DNA from: Spirochaeta isovalerica
Lineage (GTDB): Bacteria > Spirochaetota > Spirochaetia > DSM-2461
Assembly: GCF_014207565.1 (NCBI RefSeq)
Contig: NZ_JACHGJ010000011.1
Coordinates: 62,179 to 126,178, forward strand
Direction: 5' to 3'
Length of the DNA: 64,000 bases
Part shown: positions 8,381 through 17,273 of the stretch, piece by piece
Layout of the letters: each line of letters starts with the position of its first letter
How positions within the stretch are numbered: the first letter of the stretch is position 1
Made by a program: the position numbers and the translations under genes
The notes under the pieces: generated by a model
The model's database searches: none
Told to the model about the DNA's origin: nothing
What the model saw: the letters and a program-made list of their open reading frames with translations, nothing else

Positions 8381-10021
8381 TTGAAAATAGCAGCCGGACA
8401 GATAAATTCCGTCATTGCCGATTTTGAAGGAAACCGGGAGAAAATTGTCGAATATTCTCTCAGAGGAGCGAAGGAAGGCGCCGATCTTATTGTCTTTCCC
8501 GAGTTGTCTCTCTGCGGCTATCCTCCCATGGATCTTCTCGATTACAACAGCTTTGTTGAGGAAAACACATTGTCTCTGCGGTGGCTCCAGAGGCACCTTC
8601 CTGCTGAAATCGCCGTAGCAGTGGGACATGTTTCGCTTAACTCAAGCGGAACAGGTAAGAAACTCCGCAATGTCATTTCAGTAATTTACGGGGGAGAAGT
8701 TATCTTCACACAGGACAAGACACTCCTTCCCACTTACGATGTCTTCGATGAAACAAGGTATTTTGAGCCATCTTCGGAAAGAAAGCTTTTCACTTTCAGA
8801 GGAGAGAAAATCGGCATAGCCATTTGCGAAGATCTCTGGTGGGAATCGGCGAGAGATACAGATTCGGTCTATCCTATCGATCCGGTTATGGAACTGCTCG
8901 ATCTGGGCGCGGAAATCATCCTCGTCCCTTCGGCCTCGCCTTTTCACAAAAGCAAAATCAAGAAGCGGCTCGCACTTTGCAGAAAGACAATCCGGAAAGG
9001 GGCTTCTTCCGTCTTTTACATTAACAGCGTCGGAGCAAACGACAGCCTTATCTTTGACGGGAATTCCATTGTGGTAGACAGGAAAGGGCGCCTGGTTAAA
9101 AAAGCGGCCGATTTCGAAGAGGATTTCTTTGTTTGTGATCCGGATGATTCCTGTAATGAAATCGAACTGGAATATGATAAGTATGGAGAGATTGAAAAAG
9201 CCCTGGTTCTGGGTCTTCGCGATTACGTTCACAAATGCGGTTTCTCCCGTGTTCACCTGGGCTCTTCAGGAGGGATCGACTCGGCTCTGGTCGCTGCGCT
9301 CGCCGTCAAAGCCCTGGGAGCGGAGAATGTCAAAACTTTCGCGATGCCTTCCCGATATTCATCAGACGGGAGTCTGACAGATTCGAAAAAACTGGCTGAA
9401 AATCTCGGCGTTTCCTACGATGTCATTGCCATAGAAGACATGTTCACATCTTTTCTCGGGGCGCTGGAGCCTCATTTCGGCGGACGGGAAATGGATGTGG
9501 CTGAAGAAAACATACAAGCCAGAATCAGAGGAACGCTGATGATGGGTTATTCCAACAAGTGGGGGTCCCTTGTTCTGACGACGGGAAACAAATCGGAACT
9601 TGCGACGGGCTACTGTACCCTTTACGGCGATATGGCCGGCGGACTGGCGGTTATAGGCGACCTCCTTAAAACAGAAGTATTTGATCTTTGCCGCTATATA
9701 AACCGCGACGGGGAGATCATTCCCTGGGAAATCATTAATAAACCGCCTTCCGCTGAATTGAGACCCGATCAAAAGGATGAGGATTCCCTTCCTCCCTATG
9801 ATGTTCTGGACGGGATTCTCGTTGAATATCTGATGAACCACAGAACAGCTGATGAAATCGAAGCTCTCGGATATGAGCCGGAGACAGTTGAAAAGATTGT
9901 CAAGCTTGTGGGTCGGGTTGAATATAAAAGAGGCCAGGCTCCGCCGGTGCTCCGCATATCTGATAAGGCTTTCGGAACGGGCAGGAGGATGCCTGTCGCC
10001 AGAAAGCTGTACGAGGTTTAA
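8381..10021 (+). CDS. nadE: Glutamine-dependent NAD+ synthetase
   Basis: The 546-residue product joins an N-terminal nitrilase-type glutaminase domain (residues 1 to about 260; FPELSLCGYPPMDLL, and the Cys nucleophile in IAICEDLWW) to a C-terminal NAD synthase domain with the ATP-binding SSGGIDSALV P-loop near residue 295 and GNKSELATGYCTLYGD further on. It converts deamido-NAD+ to NAD+ using glutamine and ATP. The start is a TTG at 8381 with AAGGAG six bases before it; there is no ATG alternative that keeps the conserved KIAAGQIN start. A strong terminator follows the stop. The SDR-like gene is divergent. Confidence 0.96.
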   Translation: MKIAAGQINSVIADFEGNREKIVEYSLRGAKEGADLIVFPELSLCGYPPMDLLDYNSFVEENTLSLRWLQRHLPAEIAVAVGHVSLNSSGTGKKLRNVISVIYGGEVIFTQDKTLLPTYDVFDETRYFEPSSERKLFTFRGEKIGIAICEDLWWESARDTDSVYPIDPVMELLDLGAEIILVPSASPFHKSKIKKRLALCRKTIRKGASSVFYINSVGANDSLIFDGNSIVVDRKGRLVKKAADFEEDFFVCDPDDSCNEIELEYDKYGEIEKALVLGLRDYVHKCGFSRVHLGSSGGIDSALVAALAVKALGAENVKTFAMPSRYSSDGSLTDSKKLAENLGVSYDVIAIEDMFTSFLGALEPHFGGREMDVAEENIQARIRGTLMMGYSNKWGSLVLTTGNKSELATGYCTLYGDMAGGLAVIGDLLKTEVFDLCRYINRDGEIIPWEIINKPPSAELRPDQKDEDSLPPYDVLDGILVEYLMNHRTADEIEALGYEPETVEKIVKLVGRVEYKRGQAPPVLRISDKAFGTGRRMPVARKLYEV

Positions 10022-10027
10022 AATATA

Positions 10028-10070
10028 ACAGCCGCAAAAGTTCTGAAAAGACGATTGCGGCTGTTTTTTT
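10028..10070 (+). terminator. Intrinsic terminator of nadE
   Basis: A 10-bp perfect stem (10028-10037 with 10055-10064) containing CAGCCGCAA is followed by a run of seven T (10064-10070). It lies directly between the nadE stop and the end of the convergent GH13 gene. Confidence 0.9.
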
Positions 10071-13000
10071 ATTTGATGAGTTTCAGAAGGGCGTCAAAAT
10101 CATATTCAGATTTTTCAGCTGCTTTTTGCCATTTAGGTATTTTCTTGAATATGTCCGATGCCTCTTTCATATCTTTCCCGGATAGCGTCCAATAGTAGGC
10201 CCACCAGAGATAGAGCTCGAACCTTTCCTTGTTGAACCAGAGCGTCCCTTCATAGGAATTCAGTCCCATCAACTGTCTGAAGCCATCCATATCTATCAGT
10301 TCTTCCAGAAATTCCCCGGACAGGTAAGAACCCTTGATCCCGGCTATGCGGCTGTAGCGCTCCTGCAGAAATTTGAACAGGGAAATGATTTTATCGATAT
10401 CGCTTTCCCCCCAGCCCATATCGGTAAAGAGATCTCTCAGGTAATGGATGATCATCCAGTTATCCAGTATGTTTCTGTTTATTCTTTCCTCGTCCGCCGG
10501 ACTGATGAGACGACCAGTGTACCGATAGAGGGAGAACAGATAGAGAACAATGCGGTTCTGCCAGGTGAACCCTTCGCTGAAATAAGCGGATGCGGCTTTT
10601 TCCTTTTTAAGTTTTTTAGTTATATCATCGGGATGGGCCAGGGCTTCTCTGACCAGAGAAGCTACCTCTTCGACATCTCCCGTGCCACCGGCAAAATCGC
10701 GAACTGATTGATATGTTTCGACAAAATCCTTCAACGGCTCTTCTGAAATATCAGAAAGAGTTAAATGATTTTCTTTAAGATTCGTGAGGATTTCACGGTT
10801 CACATGTTTCCGGTAGGCTGCGTAAAGCGGCTGGAAAATCATTTCTCTGTATTCTCTGTCCATATCGGGCGTTCCCGAGCCATTGAGTTTGGAGCAGATA
10901 TCGGCAATGCGGTTGGAATCGCTGTTTCTCAGTTCATGGATGTCCATAAAGACGTGGCTGTTAAAACCATCCAGCTCGACAAAGAGCCCGTTTTCGTAGA
11001 TTTCCCTGCTGTTCCTGATAAACCACAATCCGTTTTTCAATTCCCTGAAGACACAGTAACAGTCGCCATCGTTTGTCAGGCCGAGAGATTCTCCCAGAGA
11101 AGAGCTTTCGAAACGGGATCCATTCTCATCATTTTCAATAAAAGGAGCTGAGTGGTTGATTGTACCTACGGCTCTTTCATAAGCATTGTTGTAGAGAACG
11201 AGCACATATTCTCCCCCGCATTTGTTGGAGTAGGCAAAGACATTATCATTTACGGCGCCCGAATGCTCGAACAGGTCAAAAAGCCTGAATCGATTTGCTG
11301 AAACAAACAGATAGCGGCGTTTCATAATAGGGAATATTTCCCTTTCGTGACGTTCAACCAGAGCCGGATCGGGATACTCATCCCAGAGCGGCTTATGAAA
11401 TTCCATTCCGTATTTTTCTTTATAGCCTTCGATCTGGCCATGGCCTATCATGGGAAGGCCGGGCATCGTGAGCATCAGGGTCAGGACGCCGAAGTATTTG
11501 TCTCCTGTTCCGAACTGTACCGCTGCCGTATCTTCATCGGGGTTATTCATGAAATTCACAAATCGTTTGAGAATTTTTCTATCGTAATTGAGCGTGTTTT
11601 TTATGGTCTCTTTGTATTTACCGTTTTCCTCGTTTTTAAGCATATTCATGAAAGCGGAGTTGTAGACTCTGTGCATTCCCAGATTGCGGACGAAGTATCC
11701 CTCCATCATCCAGAAGGCTTCGGCGAGCAGCAGTGTATCGGGAGCTTCGGCGGCAACGCGGCTGACAACTTCCTTCCAGAATTCACCGCCGCAGGCATCG
11801 TCAAAATCCTTTGCGGTCATGGCGAAGTTTGCTCTCGATGCGATATCTCCTCCCTGTCCGGGAAGCGGGTACCAGAGCCTCTGGATATGTTTTTTAGCCA
11901 GAGTCATGGCTGCGTCGAAGCGAATGACGGGAAAATTCCTGGCGACATGAATTATCTGGCCGATAACGGCTTCCCGAACTTCTTCTTTGAGAAAATCGAG
12001 CTGGGCCGTATCGTTCCAGGGCATGGATGTTCCGTCATTGCCGTGATAAATGTACCGGGTTTCTCCTGTATGGAAATTGACCCGCTTGAAGGTAACGGCG
12101 GCATCGCTTTTGTCATAGTAATGGTCTTCCAGGTATATTCCGATTCCAGGGTCTTCGGAAAGATTTTCACTGTTGTAGGTATAGGAGGGAAAGGGAGGCC
12201 TATCGGTCTGTATGAACCAGTCCGGTCGGCTGCGAGTCCATTCGGAATCGATCCCCGTGTGATTGGGAACCATGTCACTAGCCAGGCGTATGCCTCTGTT
12301 CCGGCACCGTTCCCGCAGGTTGGCAAGAGCTTCCCAACCGCCGATTTCCCAGTCTATGTCATAACTGAATAGGGAATAAGCCGAAGAAACGGCATCGTGA
12401 TTGCCGCAGCGTCTTTTGATTTCCCGTGAAGCATTGCTTCTGTTCCATATGCCGATCAGCCAAAGGCAGTTGATACCCCGGGACGCCATTATGTCGAGCT
12501 CTTCATCGGGAATCTGATCGAGCCTTTTTATTTCTCTTTTATAATCGCGGCTAAGCTGATTAAGCCAGACCAGTGCGTTTTTAGCCAGAAGGATAACTTC
12601 GGGCATCCAGTTGCTGTCGGCACTGTAGTTGGGGTTATCTTCATCCTCGCTGTTGTGATAAGCCCCGAATTCTAACGCCGTGGTCGGTCCCGGTCCGCTG
12701 AAATGTACTTTGTTCTCTTCTCTTATAAGATCAATGCCCTTAAGAAGCAATAAGAGAAAGTCATCAGTCAGAAAAGTCCACATTTCCTTCATATACTCGA
12801 TCTGACTCTGGAGCGATTCAGGATGTTTCTGCGCCGGCTCAAGCAGAAGCTTGAGAAGATTGTCTCCATAAGTTCCGAAAGAGGGCGTTTTGTCGAAATG
12901 TTCCAGCAGCGAATAAAACGCCGGAGTGTAAGGCGTCTTCTCTGCAAGGGGCGAATCGTCAAATATTTCTCTGTATTTCTGTGCCGCCCTGTTACTGTTG

Positions 13001-13449
13001 CAGATTTTTAGAAGAATGATTTCTTCGAGTATTTTCTCCCGGGCGGGACTATTCTCTATAGGGTCGTCGAGAGAGCGCTCCGGTCCTCCAGAAAAAAATT
13101 GCCCGTAGAGCTTGAGCATGGCATCTATTTTCCCCTTTCCATACTGTTCGGAAAGGGTTTTCAGTGCGCTATTGAAAGCGAGATTGTCCGACTCCAGGAG
13201 ATAACGTCCGATCAGATAGTGGTTAATTCTCTCAATCAGAGCCAAAGCATTCAAATCGCTGGAATGATAAAATTCTTCCAGCTCCGAATTCTTTCGCTTG
13301 ATTTTATTAATATTCTCGGTGAGATCCTGTATCTGATAATTTCCTTTCAGGAGTGTTTTGCCTGTCTCAGAAAAGGATAATTCTTTCAAATTGTATTTCT
13401 CTCTGCATTCATTTCTCAAATGCATTTCCAGAGTCATATCACCGATCAT
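10069..13449 (-). CDS. Large intracellular GH13 alpha-amylase-family enzyme
   Basis: 1126 residues, about twice a usual GH13 enzyme, with no signal peptide. The catalytic (beta/alpha)8 region is in the middle: DMVPNHT (conserved region I, near residue 391), VIRFDAAMTLAKKH (region II with the Asp nucleophile, near 508), LLLAEAFW (region III with the acid Glu, near 575) and NNPDED (region IV Asp). About 300 residues of charged, helical sequence precede it and about 350 follow; neither matched a known carbohydrate-binding module. It probably cuts or rearranges alpha-1,4-glucan in the cytoplasm with MalQ, encoded 72 bases upstream. AGGAG lies nine bases before ATG 13449. Confidence 0.87.
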   Translation of the reverse strand: MIGDMTLEMHLRNECREKYNLKELSFSETGKTLLKGNYQIQDLTENINKIKRKNSELEEFYHSSDLNALALIERINHYLIGRYLLESDNLAFNSALKTLSEQYGKGKIDAMLKLYGQFFSGGPERSLDDPIENSPAREKILEEIILLKICNSNRAAQKYREIFDDSPLAEKTPYTPAFYSLLEHFDKTPSFGTYGDNLLKLLLEPAQKHPESLQSQIEYMKEMWTFLTDDFLLLLLKGIDLIREENKVHFSGPGPTTALEFGAYHNSEDEDNPNYSADSNWMPEVILLAKNALVWLNQLSRDYKREIKRLDQIPDEELDIMASRGINCLWLIGIWNRSNASREIKRRCGNHDAVSSAYSLFSYDIDWEIGGWEALANLRERCRNRGIRLASDMVPNHTGIDSEWTRSRPDWFIQTDRPPFPSYTYNSENLSEDPGIGIYLEDHYYDKSDAAVTFKRVNFHTGETRYIYHGNDGTSMPWNDTAQLDFLKEEVREAVIGQIIHVARNFPVIRFDAAMTLAKKHIQRLWYPLPGQGGDIASRANFAMTAKDFDDACGGEFWKEVVSRVAAEAPDTLLLAEAFWMMEGYFVRNLGMHRVYNSAFMNMLKNEENGKYKETIKNTLNYDRKILKRFVNFMNNPDEDTAAVQFGTGDKYFGVLTLMLTMPGLPMIGHGQIEGYKEKYGMEFHKPLWDEYPDPALVERHEREIFPIMKRRYLFVSANRFRLFDLFEHSGAVNDNVFAYSNKCGGEYVLVLYNNAYERAVGTINHSAPFIENDENGSRFESSSLGESLGLTNDGDCYCVFRELKNGLWFIRNSREIYENGLFVELDGFNSHVFMDIHELRNSDSNRIADICSKLNGSGTPDMDREYREMIFQPLYAAYRKHVNREILTNLKENHLTLSDISEEPLKDFVETYQSVRDFAGGTGDVEEVASLVREALAHPDDITKKLKKEKAASAYFSEGFTWQNRIVLYLFSLYRYTGRLISPADEERINRNILDNWMIIHYLRDLFTDMGWGESDIDKIISLFKFLQERYSRIAGIKGSYLSGEFLEELIDMDGFRQLMGLNSYEGTLWFNKERFELYLWWAYYWTLSGKDMKEASDIFKKIPKWQKAAEKSEYDFDALLKLIK

Positions 13450-13490
13450 TTTTGGTATCTCCTGATTTCGTCTTTATTCAACTATAAATG

Positions 13491-13511
13491 AAAAGCCGGC
13501 TTAAAGCCGGC
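13491..13511 (-). terminator. Terminator after malQ
   Basis: GCCGGC (13495-13500), a 5-base loop and GCCGGC (13506-13511) form a hairpin that is followed by TTTT on the minus strand (13494-13491). It would end or attenuate transcription between malQ and the GH13 gene. Confidence 0.65.
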
Positions 13512-13521
13512 AATTTATTAT

Positions 13522-15483
13522 TTAGAGAGTTATTTTCTGGTTTTTTCTGATTTCCACCAGAGAGCTGATGCTTTCCTTGAGCTTTTCCGCTTTCATCAGC
13601 TTTTCCACAGTCGGAGTCATCCGGTAGGACCAGTTAACATCCTGGACCGTACCGGGGATGTTTATCCTCTCGAAGTGAATATCGCTGTCGCAAATGCTGC
13701 TGTCCAGAGCGAAAAAATCCTGAATCTGAATCATACAGATTGCCGACCGGCTCCTGAACAGAGCTTCAAGGAAAAACTTGACAGCTTCTTCGCCAGGCTG
13801 ATCATAAGGAATCTCCTGCACATCAAGACCTGCGGCAAGAGCGGCTTTATCCTGCTCCTCAAACCACCACTGCCTCAGGGTTGTTGAGTCATGAACAGCA
13901 GGCGTACAGACTGACAGCTCTGGATACTGGCTGACTTTGGTATAGGGATCACCTTCCTGTCCCCATTCTCTGGCCCAGCGAACAACTTTGAGTCCCAGGA
14001 TTCCGAGTTTCTGAAGAACGGAAGGCACACAGTCGGGGACGGCCCCCAGATCTTCCGCGCAGACAAGCATATCTGTTGTATTTTTCATAAAGGAGAGGAG
14101 ATTCAGGGCATTTTCCTCCCAGATTTTCTCGGCTTCTGCACCGCATCGGGCAGAAAGCTCCTCTATTTTGCCTTTTTCCCATTGATTGAGGCTTTCGTAA
14201 CCTCTTGTTTCCCGGAAAGACCAGGAAAGACTGAAATTATCATCATCTACAGGAATGAGCGTGACATTTTTAAGCATCTCTCCCAGTACGGATTTGGCTT
14301 TATCGGAAAGATCGGACCGGTAAATCACTTTCTCCGATGAATAAGTGTCATTAAAGAGAAAGAGATTTTCGTTTCCGATTCTGTCGAGACAGATATTTAT
14401 GACAGACTCGGCTTCGGCTCCCAGCTTTTCTCTCAATTCGTGTTCAAAAACGTGAGGTCGGGACATCCATGTGATTCGCCCCTTATCAAAGCCGATATCT
14501 TCCAGGTCTTTTCTGGATATATAAGCTGAGGGATTGAAGTAGCCCATACTGCCCGTAACCATATGAAAGGGGATATTCCAGATACGGAAGAAACCGAGCA
14601 CATGGTCAATCCTGTAGGCGTGATAGAATTTCGCCGCCTGTTTCAAACGTTTTCTCCACCAGCTGTAATCATCTTTTTTCAGATTGGTCCAATTGTAGAC
14701 GGGAAACCCCCAATTCTGACCGTCTGTCGAGAACATATCCGGCGGAGCGCCCGCGGAAAGGCTGAGATCGAAAAATTTTCTATCGGCCCAGACATCGCAG
14801 CTGTCTTCATTCATCAGGATGGGTATATCTCCTTTGAGGCTGATACCCATGGAATCGAGCTTGGCAGCCGAATCCTTCAGCTGTTTTTCCAGATGATACT
14901 GGACCCATACGTGAAAGTAATTGTCCTCTTCATATTTATCCCATAGTTTGTCGAGATCTTTTGCGGAGGGATTTCTGAAGTTTTTCCAATCCTTCCATGA
15001 TGCCATCAGGTTGTTCCTGCGGATTGTGGAAAAAACAGCATAATTTTTGACCCAGGGATTTTCTTTCATCCAGCCGGTGACAGCTTTGTCAGCTCTGATA
15101 GATTTTATATTGCTGTCATATATTTTTCTTAAGATTTCCAGTTTTCCCGTCAGAACGGAAGCAAAACTGACTCTTTTCAGCGGCTCCAGCTCTTTTTTCA
15201 GAGCCGCAATGTCCCCGGCGAAATCTTTCGATTCGGGTATATCTTCAAGACGCATGAAAATGGGGTGAAGGGCAAAGGCGCTTAATGCGCTATAAGGAGA
15301 TTCCTGATAACCGGTATCGTTTACGGGAAGAATCTGAATCAGATCGAGATTGGTCTGACGGCACCATTCTCCCAAATGTGCCAAATCGGCAAATTCTCCA
15401 ATACCGCAGCTTTTTTCGCTCCTGAGAGAAAATACGGGGACAACGACACCGGTCAATTTATGATCTACAGGGGGAAACTTCAT
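13522..15483 (-). CDS. malQ: 4-alpha-glucanotransferase (amylomaltase, GH77)
   Basis: 653 residues. It transfers glucan chains between malto-oligosaccharides in the cytoplasm. GH77 features: GVVVPVFSLRSEKSCGIGEF at the N-terminus, ILPVNDTGYQESPYSALSAF, the nucleophile region YRIDHVLGFFRIWNIP (near residue 295), and ICAEDLG followed by GLKVVRW (near residue 475) with the acid/base Glu. The two-residue DH and EDLG motifs make the call firm. AGAGG precedes ATG 15483 by seven bases. A sigma-70-like promoter and a LacI-type operator are just upstream, and the large GH13 gene follows, so this is a small alpha-glucan operon under sugar control. Confidence 0.95.
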   Translation of the reverse strand: MKFPPVDHKLTGVVVPVFSLRSEKSCGIGEFADLAHLGEWCRQTNLDLIQILPVNDTGYQESPYSALSAFALHPIFMRLEDIPESKDFAGDIAALKKELEPLKRVSFASVLTGKLEILRKIYDSNIKSIRADKAVTGWMKENPWVKNYAVFSTIRRNNLMASWKDWKNFRNPSAKDLDKLWDKYEEDNYFHVWVQYHLEKQLKDSAAKLDSMGISLKGDIPILMNEDSCDVWADRKFFDLSLSAGAPPDMFSTDGQNWGFPVYNWTNLKKDDYSWWRKRLKQAAKFYHAYRIDHVLGFFRIWNIPFHMVTGSMGYFNPSAYISRKDLEDIGFDKGRITWMSRPHVFEHELREKLGAEAESVINICLDRIGNENLFLFNDTYSSEKVIYRSDLSDKAKSVLGEMLKNVTLIPVDDDNFSLSWSFRETRGYESLNQWEKGKIEELSARCGAEAEKIWEENALNLLSFMKNTTDMLVCAEDLGAVPDCVPSVLQKLGILGLKVVRWAREWGQEGDPYTKVSQYPELSVCTPAVHDSTTLRQWWFEEQDKAALAAGLDVQEIPYDQPGEEAVKFFLEALFRSRSAICMIQIQDFFALDSSICDSDIHFERINIPGTVQDVNWSYRMTPTVEKLMKAEKLKESISSLVEIRKNQKITL

Positions 15484-15516
15484 TGTTAACCTCTTTGTTT
15501 TTATGTTTGTTCCAGC

Positions 15517-15545
15517 AGTCTATCATTAAAAGTGCTGCAACTCAA
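15517..15545 (-). promoter_or_regulatory. Putative malQ promoter
   Basis: On the minus strand TTGAGT (15540-15545), a 17-base spacer and TAGACT (15517-15522) stand 33 bases before the malQ start codon. Confidence 0.5.
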
Positions 15546-15554
15546 TGGAATACG

Positions 15555-15568
15555 TGCAAACGGTTGCA
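15555..15568. promoter_or_regulatory. LacI-family-type operator upstream of malQ
   Basis: TGCAAACGGTTGCA is a 14-bp near-palindrome with a central CG and only one mismatched pair. This is the form bound by MalR/MalI/CcpA-type LacI-family regulators. It ends nine bases upstream of the -35 box of the malQ promoter, a position that would allow activation or looping repression. No lacI-family gene lies in the window. Confidence 0.55.
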
Positions 15569-15613
15569 TAAAAGGTGAGTTTTCTTATGGCTGATTATTC
15601 GGGCATCGTGCCC

Positions 15614-15952
15614 TTATGCCCACATATGTTCCAGCTTTTCTATGAGCTTGCCATTCTGTGTATCGGGAATATGGTCTTTCAGCATGATTTCATGCAGTGA
15701 CGTGATAATGAGATCCTGAACCTCATTGTCTGTGATTTTTTCCGCCATCTCCCAGAATGTTTCAATTGTTTTTACTCTTTCTTCAAAAGTTTCGAGATAG
15801 GAATCAAAAGAGTCGAAGTAAAGTTTTTCTGTCAGCTCATGAAGATCGGATACTTCCGAATCCTCAATCTTTCCGTCTGACAACAGTAGACTCTTCAGGC
15901 AGCCGGCAAAGAAAACTTTTTCTTTCTGATCCAAAAGATTTACATTTTCCAT
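15614..15952 (-). CDS. Small acidic helical protein, possibly TerB-like
   Basis: 112 residues, acidic and largely alpha-helical (FFAGCLKSLLLSDGKIEDSEVSDLHEL). The pattern of a helix, an Asp-Gly-x-Ile-x-x-x-Glu turn and another helix is like the metal-binding helices of the TerB/DjlA N-terminal family, but the similarity is weak and only suggestive. The ribosome site GGAG before ATG 15952 is good and a 5-bp hairpin (15601-15613) follows the stop. It is followed upstream by another small minus-strand gene at 16009, separated by 56 bases. Confidence 0.6.
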   Translation of the reverse strand: MENVNLLDQKEKVFFAGCLKSLLLSDGKIEDSEVSDLHELTEKLYFDSFDSYLETFEERVKTIETFWEMAEKITDNEVQDLIITSLHEIMLKDHIPDTQNGKLIEKLEHMWA

Positions 15953-16008
15953 AAAAACTCCTGTACATATTGAATTTTATCACGCACAGGATTTATCTGC
16001 AAATTAAT

Positions 16009-16194
16009 TCAGGAGCGGGAACAGGCCTCTTTGCACCAGGACCGGAATTGCGGTTCGGAAATACGTTTAAGTTTATCGTATTGCTTGTCATCCAGCTTCT
16101 TTAGAGCCTGATTGATTTTTTTGACCTCTTCTTCGGGAAGACGGCACTCCTCCGCTCTTAAAGTCAGATAAGCTATATTCTCCTCTTTTGTCAT
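16009..16194 (-). CDS. Small charged protein of unknown function
   Basis: 61 residues, charged and helical, with the repeated pattern LPEEEVKKINQALKKLDDKQYDKLKRI and two cysteines near the C-terminus. No family was recognised. A good ribosome site (GAGGG, six bases before ATG 16194) and its place between gene boundaries support it as real. It diverges from the WG-repeat lipoprotein gene, sharing an 86-base promoter region, and runs toward the TerB-like gene in the same direction. Confidence 0.55.
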   Translation of the reverse strand: MTKEENIAYLTLRAEECRLPEEEVKKINQALKKLDDKQYDKLKRISEPQFRSWCKEACSRS

Positions 16195-16211
16195 TTTTAT
16201 CCCTCAGTGTA

Positions 16212-16240
16212 TTAAAGTTCGATCCAGATAAAGATATAAT
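16212..16240 (+). promoter_or_regulatory. Putative promoter of the WG-repeat/pyrC/hisE operon
   Basis: TTAAAG (16212-16217), a 17-base spacer and a perfect TATAAT (16235-16240) precede the WG-repeat gene. The -35 match is weak; the -10 box is consensus. Confidence 0.5.
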
Positions 16241-16280
16241 TACCGTCATATAGAATCAATTACAAAATTAGAGGTGTTTG

Positions 16281-17273
16281 ATGACCTGTAAAAGAGCCGG
16301 CTTAGTTTTATTGTCTTTATCCATAGTTATTCTACTGGGAAGCTGCAGTAAAGGGAACAGCGGATTATTCCCGGTAACCCTTAAAGGCAGAACCGGATTT
16401 ATTAATAGAAAAGGAGACGTCGTCATTGAGCCCCGTTATGAGACAGCTCTGAGTTTTTCCGAAGGTCTCGCCCTGGCTGTCGAAGAGGGTAAAGGCGGTT
16501 TTATCAATTCCAAAGGAGAAACGGTTATTCCCTTTATTTATGATAATGCCTCCTCTTTCAGCGAAGGGCTGGCTATGGTTGTTCAGGATGGAAAGTGCGG
16601 CTATATCAATCAGAAAAACGAGATCGTGATACCTTTTGTGTATGATCGCGCCGGAGATTTCAATGAAAACGCCGCTTCTGTCGTTTCCGGAGATGAACAT
16701 TTTTATATAAATAAGAAAAATGAGAAACTATTCGGCGGCGATTGGCTGAGCGCCACCTCATTCAGCGAGGGAATGGCCAGAATAAGCCGTGAGGGAAAAA
16801 TCGGATTTATCAACAGCAAAGGGGTGGAAGTCATCGCCCCTAAATATGAATTCGCCGGAGATTTTTCCGAAGGTCTCGCGCTTGCGGTGTCCGGGGATAA
16901 AGGCGGGTATATCAATAAGGATGAGGAATTTGTTATAGAGCCTCAGTATCTCTACTCCAAAGATTTTTCCGAAGGACTGGCTTTAATCGTTTCCGAAGGC
17001 CTGGGCGGGTTTATCGATAAAAAAGGAGAACTTGTCATTGAGCCGAAGTACAGTTTTGCCGGAGATTTTTCAGACGGACTGGCAAGAGTCCGCTTGGGCA
17101 AAGATGATAAACTCGGATTTATCAATAAAGAGGGGGAATGGGTGATTGAAGCCCATTATGACTATGCCGATGATTTCCATTTCGGTATGGCTCTTGTTAT
17201 CGAAGACGGATATGCGCGGTATATCAACCGGAAAGGCGAAACAATCTGGAGTTACAAAGATGAAGAAAATTGA
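16281..17273 (+). CDS. WG-repeat lipoprotein
   Basis: 330 residues. A lipoprotein signal (VILLGSC, with the lipidated Cys near residue 22) is followed by nine WG-type beta repeats of about 34-36 residues. Each has a core such as GFINSKG followed by EVIAPKYE and an FSEGLA turn. Repeat four is the most divergent (FYINKKN). WG repeats form beta-propeller-like or elongated folds that bind other molecules; the partner is not known. The start is ATG 16281 with GAGG upstream. Its last 14 bases overlap pyrC, so an envelope lipoprotein and a pyrimidine enzyme are made from one message. Confidence 0.88.
   Translation: MTCKRAGLVLLSLSIVILLGSCSKGNSGLFPVTLKGRTGFINRKGDVVIEPRYETALSFSEGLALAVEEGKGGFINSKGETVIPFIYDNASSFSEGLAMVVQDGKCGYINQKNEIVIPFVYDRAGDFNENAASVVSGDEHFYINKKNEKLFGGDWLSATSFSEGMARISREGKIGFINSKGVEVIAPKYEFAGDFSEGLALAVSGDKGGYINKDEEFVIEPQYLYSKDFSEGLALIVSEGLGGFIDKKGELVIEPKYSFAGDFSDGLARVRLGKDDKLGFINKEGEWVIEAHYDYADDFHFGMALVIEDGYARYINRKGETIWSYKDEEN

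Noticed and set aside
8330..8629. 100-codon N-terminal extension of the SDR-like gene
   Set aside because: It is antisense to the start of nadE, and the Rossmann motif starts at ATG 8329.
11347..12372. Plus-strand open frame of 341 codons
   Set aside because: Antisense to the GH13 gene, whose four conserved regions lie in this stretch.
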